Assembly: GCF_024713975.1 (NCBI RefSeq)
Contig: NC_091112.1
Span: 410,001-474,000 of the forward strand
Source of the DNA: Paralichthys olivaceus
Lineage: Eukaryota > Chordata > Actinopteri > Pleuronectiformes > Paralichthyidae
Reading direction: 5' to 3'
Length of the DNA: 64,000 bases
A model generated the notes under the pieces. The model was not told the DNA's origin and ran no database searches. It was given only the letters and a program-made list of their open reading frames with translations. This document shows positions 28,593-41,047 of the stretch, piece after piece. Within the stretch, counting starts at the first letter, position 1, and each line of letters begins with the position of its first letter. The position numbers and the translations under genes are program-made.

Positions 28593-28695
28593 CCAATTAC
28601 GTGGCAGGGAGGGGCGTCTCCGGGTCTGACATCATCATCATCGTCATTCATTTGTCAATACCTGTGTTCCTGCTGCATCTTGGTGCATATATATA
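28593..28695 (+). promoter_or_regulatory. Promoter of alanine-rich copy 2
   Basis: Same CCAAT box and TATATATA (28688-28695) as copy 1. The non-coding exon ends at 28822 before GTGAGT. Confidence 0.65.
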
Positions 28696-29178
28696 CAGGG
28701 TGAAGAGACAGGGACAGAAAGGACAAACTCAAACAAGAAGAAGAAGAGACAGAGAAAGAGAGAGAGAGATACTGACCGTCGAGGAAACATCGTCACTTCA
28801 CTGACTTCACTTCAACATCTGAGTGAGTTTTCAGTGATTTCATTTCATTTCAAATGTTTCTTTAGCTTTTATATGTCATATGTGCATATGATCATGTTCC
28901 TGTCAGTATCTCTTTTACAGTAGTTTTGGGTTTGATCAATTCAATTCAATTCAATTTTATTTGTATAGCGCCAAATCATGATATACACGATCTCATTAAA
29001 CGTCTCATAAATCACAGCACCAGTCGAGGCTGGAAATGTGTCCGACAGATTTTATGATGTGACGTCATTTGACATGAACATGATCCAATGTAGTTCAAGA
29101 GGAGTAGAGAGTTTTTTTAGTCAAATAACTGTATATGAGAACTTCATACTGACAATATTTAGTTTTCTAACAATATTC

Positions 29179-29441
29179 ATCATGGCTGTGGCTGAGGGGT
29201 AGAGCGGTCGTCCTCCAAGCAGAAGGGCGGCAGCTCGATCCCTGGTCTTCCCATCTGCATGCCAAAGTGTCCTTGGGCAAGATGCTGAACCCCGAATTGC
29301 CCCATAGAACGAAAAAAGTGCTGCTAATAGATGCACTGTATGAATGTGTGTGTGAATGGGTGAATGGCAAACTGTAGTGTAAAGTGCTTTGAGTGGTCAT
29401 CAAGACTAGAACAGCTCTATAAATACAAACCATTGACCATT
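29179..29441 (+). mobile_element. tRNA-derived SINE in intron 1, copy 2
   Basis: Same insertion, position and body as the element at 21230-21492, inherited through the duplication. Confidence 0.75.
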
Positions 29442-29485
29442 TATTAACCGTCTCCTTTCAACTGTTTTTCATTTTCTTACAGACA

Positions 29486-32400
29486 ATGATCAGAGAAAGA
29501 GGAGGAGAACAGAAATCAATCAAAATGGTCGTCCACACTTTTGTCTTTGTTGTTATACTGATTGGTAAGTAATGATTTCTATGTTTTTAAGTTGTAAACT
29601 ATTAACTCTGAAATATATGACTGAATTCTGACTAAACTCTTCAATGGAAACAGCATCCATCAGCCAGACGGTAGAAGGAAGCCTGAAACTCAGGTGTCCC
29701 AGAAGTCCAGGTAACCTGACATCCACCTCAGCTGCTCCAACAACTTCCACAGCTGCTCCCATAAGTGCTTCGATAACTCCCACTGCTGCACCAACAATTA
29801 CCATGGCAACAATAGAAAGCCCAATCGGAGCAGCACCGGACCAAATCTCAAAAGCAACAGCAGCAAGCGTGACAGCAGTAGCAGCAGCAGTAGCAGCTAC
29901 AGCAGCAGCTACAGCAGCAGTGGCAGGAACAACCTCTACAGGACAAGATGCTGAAGATGCAGTAGCAGCTGCAGTAGCCGCTGCCACGGCTGCAATAAAT
30001 GCAGCAGCAGCTTCTGAAGGACCATTAAGAGGAATAGCGCCAGGACAAGCTGCTCTAGAAGCAGCAAAAGCAGCTGCAAAAGCTAAATTAGCAGTAAACG
30101 CAGCGCTAAAAGCAGCTTCATCAGCCCCAGAATCAAAAGCAGGAATATTACAACAAATAGTCGAGGCATCAGCCAATATATCAGCTGCAGCAGATAAAGT
30201 TGCAGAGGCTGTAGCTGCCGATGCCTCTTTGAACACAACAGAATCAGCAAAGTTAGTTGCAGCAGCTGCAAAAGAGGCAGCTGCTGCTGCAACAAGAGCT
30301 CTAGCAGCATTGCAGGTAGCATTATCAGAAGCCAAAAATGCAACATCTGGAGACAACACAGACTCACCATTAATGCAAGCATCAATGGTAGCAGCAGAAA
30401 TAGCAATGGAAATGGCTGTAGCAACAGCAATGAAAGCAAAACAAGCAGCTGAAGCTGCAAACGATGCAGTAACAGCAACATCTGCACAAACATCAGTCAA
30501 TAAGGCAAAAGAAGCAGTTGAAAAAGCTCGGGAAGCATCACAGATTGCAAAGGCTGCTGCACAAGCAGGAGAAACAGCAACATCTGCTGCTGCTACTGCA
30601 AATGCCATTTCTGCTGCAGGGGCACTAATTCCCACAACCTCAGCACCAACAACAATGACAACTACAGTATTATCTACTACTTCTACTACAACTACAACAA
30701 TGGCTTCAAATGCATCACTACCAATAACACCACTCACAGCGGCATCCACAGCAGCCACAGCAGCAACATCTGCAGCAACAGCAGTAGCAGCAGCAGCAGC
30801 AGCAGTTGCAGCAGCCGCTGCAGGACAACCACCCACAGCTGCAGAAAATGCTTCAGAAACTGCACTAATAGCTGCTTCTACTGCCGCCGCTGTCACAGAA
30901 GGGAAGGCATCACCATCAATGGGAGCAGATGCAGCAACAACGGCAGCAAATGCAGCTACAGCAGCAGCAGCAGCAGCAAAAGACGCAGCCAAAGCAGCAC
31001 CAAATGCTACAGCAGTATTAGCACAACAAGCACTTGAGGCATCATTAAAAGCAGCTACAGCAGCAGAAGCAGCAGCAGAAGCAGCAAGATTCGCAGCAAG
31101 CATTAATGCATCACAAACAACACCAGCAACTGCAGCAGCTGTCACAGCAGCAGTTAAGTCTGCAGCACAGAAAGCAAAGGAAGCTGCAGACGATCTAAAA
31201 GCTTTACTTAAAGCAGCAGACTTAGAATCCCTACCAGCACAAACAGCAGCCATACTAAAATTAGCAATTGATTCAGCTGAGACAGCAGCAGAAATGGCTG
31301 CAGAGAGCGCAAAGAGGGCAGAAGAGGCAGCAGAAACTGCTGGAAAGGCACTTGCATCACCACCAGGAGGGGCAGCAGCTCAACTGGAAGAAGCATCCAT
31401 AAGTAAAGCAAAAGACGCAATAAATGCAGCAAAAGCAGCAGGTGCTGCTTCTACAGTCACTGCAGCAGGAGCTGCAGTGGCAGCGGCAGCGGCAGCGGCA
31501 GCACTGGACACAACTGCAGCAACAACTATACAGCCAACAACAGAGGGAGTAACAACAACACAATTAACAACACCATTGCCCATAACATTGTCACCAAGAG
31601 TAACACTAACAGTGAAAGCAGCATCTGCAGCAGCAGCAGCAGCAGCTACTGCGGCAGCAGTAGGAGGGTCCACGTCTGCAGCGGCTGGAGCCACAACCAG
31701 CCCAGTTGCAGCAAAAGCCATGGAAGCTGCCCAAGATGCAGCCAGAGCTGCCATATTACTGGCAACAGGACAACAATCCCCAGCATTTGCAGCATTTGCA
31801 GCAACTACGGCTGCCCTTGCTGCCAAAGAAGCAGCAAAAGAAGCAAGTCTTGAGGCGGCAGCAGCCCCAGCATCAAAGAGAGAATCACTCAGAAGACTAG
31901 CCAATGCATCATCAATAGCTGCAGAGGCTGCTGAAGAAGCAGCAACAGCAGCAATGCTGGCAGCCTTTGGTGCCGCAACAGCTATTGAGAAAGTTGCACA
32001 AGCTGAAAAAACAGTGGCTGAAAAGGCAATAATAGTTGCAGGAATATTGAAAGCAGAATCATCATCCGTTAGTGGACCCACAGCAGCAGCCACACGTTTA
32101 TCATTATCAGCATCGCAAGCAGTTGCAGGAATGACAGAAGCAACAGCACTTATTGCATCTACGGCAATAGGGGACAAGGTAGCAGCAGCAAATGCAGCAG
32201 CAAAAAGCTCAGCAGCAGCAGCAAGGGCAGCCGAGGGGGCGCTCCCAATTAAAGTGGATGCAACCACAGGACAACCACCAGTGGCAGGAACACCATCAAC
32301 AGCACCAACGGAAAAACAAACTGCAGCAATAATATCATCCACCTCAGCAGCAGCAGCAGCGACTGCAGTGGCAGCCTCAACAGCAGCCGTTAGTGGAGCT

Positions 32401-33936
32401 ACATCCAAAGAGTTAGAAGCTGCGATAGAATACGCACAAGTAGCAGCTCGAGCTGCCACCTTAGCAGCAAATGGAACAGCATCAGTATCCCAGGCAACAG
32501 CAGCAGCGGAAGAATCTGCAAAAGCAGCAGAAGCTGTAGCATTAGCAGCAATTCAAGCAGCATCAAAAGCACCAGCATCAATTGCAGTTGTGGTGGCAAA
32601 AATAGCACAGGAAGCATCAAAAGCTGCAAGGGCCGCAAGGGCAGCAGCAGCAGCAGCAAAAGCAGCCAATGAGGCAACTTCAGAAGCAGCATCTCAAAAG
32701 GCATTGATGGCAACAGACGAAGCTGCAAAAGCAGTGAGAAAATCAGCAAATGATGCATTGGCAGCATTATCAGCAGTCCCAGCAGGAAAAGCAGAACAAA
32801 TGACAGAAACAGCACGTTCAGCAATAGTAACAGCGAAAGCTGTGGCAGAGATAGCAGGAGCAACAGCATTTTCAGTAGAATCAGTGGTAAAGGCAGCAAC
32901 AGCAAACAACTCTGAAATAATTACATCAAGTGCAAAATCAGCAGCAAGAAGTGCAACAGCAGCAGCAGGCGCTCTGCTTTCAACGGTATTAAACCCCACA
33001 CCAGGCAGCAGTGCAGCACCACCCTTGGAAAGCACACCCAAGGCAACAACAACAGCAGCAGCAGCAGCCGCAGCAGTTAAAGCAAAGGAAACCGCAGTAG
33101 TGGCGTCAACAGCAGCAGCTGCGGCTGCGGCTGCTGGTGCCTCAGCAGCTGCTGCAGCTGCTGGACCAGAGGCATCCGCAGCAGCCAAGAATGCAGCACA
33201 AGCTTCAAAAGAAGCAGCAACGGCTGCTGCATTAGTTGCAGCAGGGGCAGCACCAGTGGAAACAGCAGCTGCGGCAGCAAGAAAAGCGGCCAAAGCAGCA
33301 GATGTGGCAGCACAAGCAGCAGTAGACGCAGCATCAAATACAGGCACAGCAGCACAAACAATACAAGCAGCGAAGATAGCAGCCTCAGCAAGAAAATTAG
33401 CTAAAGCGGCAGAAACTGCCGCAGCAGCAGCAACGCTGGCAGCAGCTGCAAATGCAGATACACAAACAATCTCAGGAACTGTAAAAGCTGCCAAAACAGT
33501 TGCCACAGAATCAAAAGAAGCAGCAAAACAACTGCGGGACGTTTTATCACAGGCCACAGGGTCGACAGCAGCAGAGCAAGCAGCGATTGCAGGAGCACAG
33601 TCAGTGGCAGAGATGGCACAGGCAACAGCAACAGTAGCTACAACAGCAGCGGAAACAGCAGTAGACGCAGCATCACAAAAGTCACCAACATCCGAGGCAG
33701 ATCTCACAGCAATAATGACATCAACAGCACAGGGGGCGGTGACATCAGCCTCAGCCGCAGCAACAGCAGCAGAGGCCCTCGCTGACAGCGCTAACAACGC
33801 AGCAGCAGCAGGTGGATCTGGATCTGGTTCTGAATCAGGATCAAATACAGGAAGCAACACAACAGGAGCTGCAGGTTACAACAAAATCAGCCTGGTTACT
33901 GTGGTGTTCGCTGTCATCGCTGCTCTGCTTCTGTGA
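29486..33936 (+). CDS. Giant alanine-rich, GPI-anchor-like surface protein, copy 2
   Basis: Exons 29486-29564 and 29654-33936, 1453 residues, with the same architecture as copy 1. Comparing the two proteins I find six residue differences (Ser/Pro, Arg/Thr, Lys/Glu, Gly/Glu, Thr/Pro and Lys/Thr, copy 1 first), no length change, and only one silent change that I noticed. Signal peptide, five Ala-rich blocks, Thr/Pro linkers and the hydrophobic C-terminus are all intact. Near-identity of introns and flanks as well points to a very recent duplication, gene conversion, or an assembly duplicate. Function unknown, as for copy 1. Confidence 0.82.
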
Positions 33937-34284
33937 GGAGCAACTTAACGCAGCTGGCTGCACTGAAGGACTGATATGTTCAATTGTAGAATATAAAGAT
34001 GTATTTATTTTATTTTATCTCCACTTTTTCAGGTGTATATCTTAATTATGAAAATGTAATATTTGTCTGAGAAGTTGGATCAAAGGAAATGAGAAAGGGA
34101 ACAATGATCAATATTTTAATAATCACTAATCAGTAACAATAGAGATATTTAACCCTTTAAACAGCTGTAAATTATAGTATTTATTACCCTATTTATTGTG
34201 AGCGTGTGTTTGCACTGAATGAAACTGTTAATGTTCTATAGTTTAATGCAAATCATATTTGAAATTGTGACTGTTTTGATCATA

Positions 34285-34290
34285 AATAAA
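34285..34290 (+). terminator. Poly(A) signal, alanine-rich copy 2
   Basis: AATAAA at the position equivalent to 26336 in copy 1. Confidence 0.6.
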
Positions 34291-35144
34291 CAGCTGATCT
34301 TGATGTATTTTATGAAAGAATGTGATTATGTCTTCATCAATAAATGAACGATAACTGCATTTTGCTTTGATCTTTGTTTTCTTTGCCGAGCACATGGGTC
34401 CTATGCCGAGCATAGGATCAAAGTCAAAATCAACTTCAGCTCAACCAGTAACAACATTCACATGTTAGTGCTTCACTTTTAATCATCAAAATGTCAAGTT
34501 TTCACACTGAACGAGTACTTTTACTGTTAATACTTTTCCTTGGACATTTTCGTGAAGTTTTGGGCTTTTTAAATAAAAAGTAAAATGATTGTGTTGAAAT
34601 AAATTCAATATTTTATATATAATATGAACATAAACATTATCAAGAGGAAGAAATGAATTTAATGATCAGATATTTTTCAAATAAAATGTTAAGTTTGCAA
34701 ACTGAACGAGTACTTTTAATTTTTAATACTTTTCCTTGGAGTTAAGTATCATACACATTCTGTTTTTTTAATTTTAACTCAAGTGGATGGAGCGAGTGAC
34801 TTATCCACCACTGAGAACAATATGCACCTAATAAACTGGTGACTGGGTGTATAATCTCAAATCTCTGCGTCTGATTATTAATTCTAAATATCTCTGAAAC
34901 ACATTTTCCAAAGGTGTGGTGCCGCAGACACAACTTGTACTTTACATGAAAATACAATTAGCGCAATTATCAGCAGCACTCAACTGGAGCATCAGAAAAG
35001 AACTTGAGGGTTTATAGAACAATGGAGGGCAGGAAGAAAGGTGAGTTTACCTTTGTCACACCTTTAAAACACAAAGGGGATGACACACAGACCAACAATT
35101 ATAAATCACAGTAGAGATGAATCACAAGGAGAGAAGCAATGTAC

Positions 35145-35832
35145 AGGGGACAGAGAGAGGACAGACGGAGCAGACAGAGGACAGACAGGGGGCAGATAAA
35201 TGACAGACAGGGGGCAGGTAGAGGACAGACAGGGGGCAGATAAAGGACAGATGGGGGTAAATAAAATCGCTCTCTCAGACAGTTGGAACGGAGACGCCCT
35301 GAACAAAAACTTTAACTACGAGGTGGAGGAACTTTTTGTGGCATCAAGAGAAAGAGACAACAAACTGTCCCTGCACATGTGGGACAATATACATATTATC
35401 AATTGTATGTTAAAATAGAGGACAGACAGAGGGCAAGTAGTGGACAGACAGAGGGCAGGTAGAGGACAGACAGAGGGCAGGTAGAGGACAGACAGAGGGC
35501 AGGTAGAGGACAGACAGAGGGCAGGTAGAGGACAGACAGGGGGCAGGTAGAGGACAGACAGGGGGCAGGTAGAGGACAGACAGGGGGCAGGTAGAGGACA
35601 GACAGAGGACAGACAGAGGGCAGGTAGAGGACAGACAGAGGGCAGGTAGAGGACAGACAGAGGGCAGGTAGAGGACAGACAGAGGGCAGATAGAGAACAG
35701 ACAGAGGGCAGATAGAGGACAGACAGAGGGCAGATAGAGAACAGACAGAGGGCAGGTAGAGGACAGACAGGGGGCAGATAGAGGACAGACAGAGGGCAGG
35801 TAGAGGACAGACAGAGGGCAGGTAGAGGACAG
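35145..35832. repeat. 22-bp minisatellite ahead of copy 3, about 19 units in the main block
   Basis: The same aggacagacagagggcaggt-type unit, main block 35415-35832 with a small block at 35145-35255. It is shorter than the array ahead of copy 2 and much longer than the three units ahead of copy 1. Confidence 0.93.
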
Positions 35833-36321
35833 ATGGGGGTAAATAAAATCTCTCTCTCAGACAGTTGGAACAAGTTACATTTTATTTCCTGGAGTCGTCT
35901 GATATATTTTTTAAAGACGTCGAATCGCAGAAGCTAAAAATTCCGGGTCTGAATACAGAGAAAAAGCAAGATGCTCAGAATTCTTAGGAAATATGTATAA
36001 ATAATAAAACCATATACAATATTATAAATAATTCATTATTTACAGGAAAGATCAGAGACTCAGAAAGCACAGTGATGTAGAGTAAACACACACACACACA
36101 CAATAATAAAATCTCTCCCTCTACTATTAAAATGTTTCCATGCATCACAACTATTAAAGCAGTTACGTGGAGCCTCGCCTTCATAGAACGCAGGTTACAT
36201 AAATGTGCTGTTCTATGTTTAAACACAGGTATGAGCAAATTAAAGGACAACAAGTCATCAGTTTTAATTAGTGGGTTCGACAGGTTTCATCTCTATTAAC
36301 CAGCATCCACACACTAAGAGT

Positions 36322-36424
36322 CCAATTACGTGGCAGGGAGGGGCGTCTCCGGGTCTGACATCATCATCATCGTCATTCATTTGTCAATACCTGTGTTCCT
36401 GCTGCATCTTGGTGCATATATATA
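36322..36424 (+). promoter_or_regulatory. Promoter of alanine-rich copy 3
   Basis: Same CCAAT and TATATATA (36417-36424) arrangement. The non-coding exon ends at 36551 before GTGAGT. Confidence 0.65.
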
Positions 36425-36907
36425 CAGGGTGAAGAGACAGGGACAGAAAGGACAAACTCAAACAAGAAGAAGAAGAGACAGAGAAAGAGAGAGAGAGATA
36501 CTGACTGTCGAGGAAACATCGTCACTTCACTGACTTCACTTCAACATCTGAGTGAGTTTTCAGTGATTTCATTTCATTTCAAATGTTTCTTTAGCTTTTA
36601 TATGTCATATGTGCATATGATCATGTTCCTGTCAGTATCTCTTTTACAGTAGTTTTGGGTTTGATCAATTCAATTCAATTCAATTTTATTTGTATAGCGC
36701 CAAATCATGATATACACGATCTCATTAAACGTCTCATAAATCACAGCACCAGTCGAGGCTGGAAATGTGTCCGACAGATTTTATGATGTGACGTCATTTG
36801 ACATGAACATGATCCAATGTAGTTCAAGAGGAGTAGAGAGTTTTTTTAGTCAAATAACTGTATATGAGAACTTCATACTGACAATATTTAGTTTTCTAAC
36901 AATATTC

Positions 36908-37170
36908 ATCATGGCTGTGGCTGAGGGGTAGAGCGGTCGTCCTCCAAGCAGAAGGGCGGCAGCTCGATCCCTGGTCTTCCCATCTGCATGCCAAAGTGTC
37001 CTTGAGCAAGATGCTGAACCCCGAATTGCCCCACAGAACGAAAAAAGTGCTGCTAATAGATGCACTGTATGAATGTGTGTGTGAATGGGTGAATGGCAAA
37101 CTGTAGTGTAAAGTGCTTTGAGTGGTCATCAAGACTAGAACAGCTCTATAAATACAAACCATTGACCATT
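36908..37170 (+). mobile_element. tRNA-derived SINE in intron 1, copy 3
   Basis: Same insertion as in units 1 and 2, with a few substitutions. Confidence 0.75.
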
Positions 37171-37214
37171 TATTAACCGTCTCCTTTCAACTGTTTTTCA
37201 TTTTCTTACAGACA

Positions 37215-39837
37215 ATGATCAGAGAAAGAGGAGGAGAACAGAAATCAATCAAAATGGTCGTCCACACTTTTGTCTTTGTTGTTATACTGATTGGTAAGTA
37301 ATGATTTCTATGTTTTTAAGTTGTAAACTATTAACTCTGAAATATATGACTGAATTCTGACTAAACTCTTCAATGTAACAAAAGCAACAGGTGCTGCTTC
37401 TACAGTCACTGCAGCAGCACTGGACACAACTGCAGCAACAACTATACAGCCAACAACAGAGGGAGTAACAACACCATTGCCCATAACATTGTCACCAAGA
37501 GTAACACTAACAGTGAAAGCAGCATCTGCAGCAGCAGCAGCAGCAGCTACTGCGGCAGCAGTAGGAGGGTCCACGTCTGCAGCGGCTGGAGCCACAACCA
37601 GCCCAGTTGCAGCAAAAGCCATGGAAGCTGCCCAAGATGCAGCCAGAGCTGCCATATTACTGGCCACAGGACAACAATCCCCAGCATTTGCAGCATTTGC
37701 AGCAACTACGGCTGCCCTTGCTGCCAAAGAAGCAGCAAAAGAAGCAAGTCTTGAGGCGGCAGCAGCCCCAGCATCAAAGAGAGACTCACTCACAAGACTA
37801 GCCAATGCATCATCAATAGCTGCAGAGGCTGCTGAAGAAGCAGCAACAGCAGCAATGCTGGCAGCCTTTGGTGCCGCAACAGCTATTGAGAAAGTTGCAC
37901 AAGCTGAAAAAACAGTGGCTGAAAAGGCAATAATAGTTGCAGGAATATTGAAAGAAGAATCATCATCCGTTAGTGGACCCACAGCAGCAGCCACACGTTT
38001 ATCATTATCAGCATCGCAAGCAGTTGCAGGAATGACAGAAGCAACAGCACTTATTGCATCTACGGCAATAGGGGACAAGGTAGCAGCAGCAAATGCAGCA
38101 GCAAAAAGCTCAGCAGCAGCAGCAAGGGCAGCAGAGGAGGCGCTCCCAATTAAAGTGTATGCAGCCACAAACCAACCACCAGTGGCAGGAACACCATCAA
38201 CAGCACCAACGGAAAAACAAACTGCAGCAATAATATCATCCACCTCAGCAGCAGCAGCAGCGACTGCAGTGGCAGCCTCAACAGCAGCCGTTAGTGGAGC
38301 TACATCCAAAGAGTTAGAAGCTGCGATAGAATACGCACAAGTAGCAGCTCGAGCTGCCACCTTAGCAGCAAATGGAACAGCATCAGTATCCCAGGCAACA
38401 GCAGCAGCGGAAGAATCTGCAAAAGCAGCAGAAGCTGTAGCATTAGCAGCAATTCAAGCAGCATCAAAAGCACCAGCATCAATTGCAGTTGTGGTGGCAA
38501 AAATAGCACAGGAAGCATCAAAAGCTGCAAGGGCCGCAAGGGCAGCAGCAGCAGCAGCAAAAGCAGCCAATGAGGCAACTTCAGAAGCAGCATCTCAAAA
38601 GGCATTGATGGCAACAGACGAAGCTGCAAAAGCAGTGAGAAAATCAGCAAATGATGCATTGGCAGCATTATCAGCAGTCCCAGCAGGAAAAGCAGAACAA
38701 ATGACAGAAACAGCACGTTCAGCAATAGTAACAGCGAAAGCTGTGGCAGAGATAGCAGGAGCAACAGCATTGTCAGTAGAATCAGTGGTAAAGGCAGCAA
38801 CAGCAAACAACTCTGAAATAATTACATCAAGTGCAAAATCAGCAGCAAGAAGTGCAACAGCAGCAGCAGGCGCTCTGCTTTCAACGGTATTAAACCCCAC
38901 ACCAGGCAGCAGTGCAGCACCAACCTTGGAAAGCACACCCAAGGCAACAACAACAGCAGCAGCAGCAGCCGCAGCAGTTAAAGCAAAGGAAACCGCAGTA
39001 GTGGCGTCAACAGCAGCAGCTGCGGCTGCGGCTGCTGGTGCCTCAGCAGCTGCTGCAGCTGCTGGACCAGAGGCATCCGCAGCAGCCAAGAATGCAGCAC
39101 AAGCTGCAAAAGAAGCAGCAACGGCTGCTGCATTAGTTGCAGCAGGGGCAGCACCAGTGGAAACAGCAGCTGCGGCAGCAAGAAAAGCGGCCAAAGCAGC
39201 AGATGTGGCAGCACAAGCAGCAGTAGATGCAGCATCAAATACAGGCACAGCAGCACAAACAATACAAGCAGCGAAGATAGCAGCCTCAGCAAGAAAATTA
39301 GCTAAAGCGGCAGACACTGCCGCAGCAGCAGCAACGCTGGCAGCAGCTGCAAATGCAGATACACAAACAATCTCAGGAACTGTAAAAGCTGCCAAAACAG
39401 TTGCCACAGAATCAAAAGAAGCAGCAAAACAACTGCGGGACGTTTTATCACAGGCCACAGGGTCGACAGCAGCAGAGCAAGCAGCGATTGCAGGAGCACA
39501 GTCAGTGGCAGAGATGGCACAGGCAACAGCAACAGTAGCTACAACAGCAGCGGAAACAGCATTAGACGCAGCATCACAAAAGTCACCAACATCCGAGGCA
39601 GATCTCACAGCAATAATGACATCAACAGCACAGGGGGCGGTGACATCAGCCTCAGCCGCAGCAACAGCAGCAGAGGCCCTCGCTGACAGCGCTAACAACG
39701 CAGCAGCAGCAGGTGGATCTGGATCTGGTTCTGAAACAGGATCAAATACAGGAAGCAACACAACAGGAGCTGCAGGTTACAACAAAATCAGCCTGGTTAC
39801 TGTGGTGTTCGCTGTCATCGCTGCTCTGCTTCTGTGA
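37215..39837 (+). CDS. Alanine-rich, GPI-anchor-like surface protein, copy 3 (shortened)
   Basis: Exon 37215-37293 encodes the same signal peptide. The large exon has lost the region equivalent to 29654-31441 of copy 2, including the normal acceptor. An AG at 37389-37390 (aaaagcaacag|GT) lies at the junction in the right phase (G|GT), giving exon 37391-39837 and a predicted 841-residue protein. Other GCAG acceptors a few codons downstream would also be in frame. Two smaller in-frame deletions (33 and 15 nt) follow. The last three Ala-rich blocks, their linkers and the GPI-like tail are kept. Copy 3 has more residue changes than copies 1 and 2 have between them (for example RDSLTRL against RESLRRL, and KVYAATNQPP against KVDATTGQPP). 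Splicing to the new site is inferred; without it the copy would be dead. Confidence 0.65.
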
Positions 39838-40185
39838 GGAGCAACTTAACGCAGCTGGCTGCACTGAAGGACTGATATGTTCAATTGTAGAATATAAAGA
39901 TGTATTTATTTTATTTTATCTCCACTTTTTCAGGTGTATATCTTAATTATGAAAATGTAATATTTGTCTGAGAAGTTGGATCAAAGGAAATGAGAAAGGG
40001 AACAATGATCAATATTTTAATAATCACTAATCAGTAACAATAGAGATATTTAACCCTTTAAACAGCTGTAAATTATAGTATTTATTACCCTATTTATTGT
40101 GAGCGTGTGTTTGCACTGAATGAAACTGTTAATGTTCTATAGTTTAATGCAAATCATATTTGAAATTGTGACTGTTTTGATCATA

Positions 40186-40191
40186 AATAAA
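40186..40191 (+). terminator. Poly(A) signal, alanine-rich copy 3
   Basis: AATAAA at the position equivalent to 26336 in copy 1. Confidence 0.6.
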
Positions 40192-41047
40192 CAGCTGATC
40201 TTGATGTATTTTATGAAAGAATGTGATTATGTCTTCATCAATAAATGAACGATAACTGCATTTTGCTTTGATCTTTGTTTTCTTTGCCGAGCACATGGGT
40301 CCTATGCCGAGCATAGGATCAAAGTCAAAATCAACTTCAGCTCAACCAGTAACAACATTCACATGTTAGTGCTTCACTTTTAATCATCAAAATGTCAAGT
40401 TTTCACACTGAACGAGTACTTTTACTGTTAATACTTTTCCTTGGACATTTTCGTGAAGTTTTGGGCTTTTTAAATAAAAAGTAAAATGATTGTGTTGAAA
40501 TAAATTCAATATTTTATATATAATATGAACATAAACATTATCAAGAGGAAGAAATGAATTTAATGATCAGATATTTTTCAAATAAAATGTTAAGTTTGCA
40601 AACTGAACGAGTACTTTTACTTTTTAATACTTTTCCTTGGAGTTAAGTATCATACACATTCTGTTTTTTTAATTTTAACTCAAGTGGATGGAGCGAGTGA
40701 CTAATCCACCACTGAGAACAATACGCACCTAATAAACTGGTGACTGGGTGTATAATCTCGAATCTCTGCGTCTGATTATTAATTCTAAATATCTCTGAAA
40801 CACATTTTCCAAAGGTGTGGTGCCGCAGACACAACTTGTACTTTACATGAAAATACAATTAGCGCAATTATCAGCAGCACTCAACTGGAGCATCAGAAAA
40901 GAACTTGAGGGTTTATAGAACAATGGAGGGCAGGAAGAAAGGTGAGTTTACCTTTGACACACCTTTAAAACACAAAGGGGATTCAATGACACACAAACCA
41001 ACAATTATAAATCACAGTAGAGATGAATCACAAGGAGAGAAGCAATG

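Larger units (their letters stand above)
27306..35280 (+). repeat. Tandem duplication unit 2 of the alanine-rich gene array
   Basis: Full-length unit near-identical to unit 1. It carries extra sequence upstream (about 28105-28390, including an (AC)n run) that is absent from unit 1 but present in unit 3. Confidence 0.85.
35283..41047 (+). repeat. Tandem duplication unit 3 (5'-deleted coding exon)
   Basis: Same order of parts as units 1 and 2, but the large coding exon lacks its first 1.8 kb. Similarity to the other units stops at 41047, where agaagcaatgta runs into unrelated sequence. That marks the right edge of the array. Confidence 0.85.
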
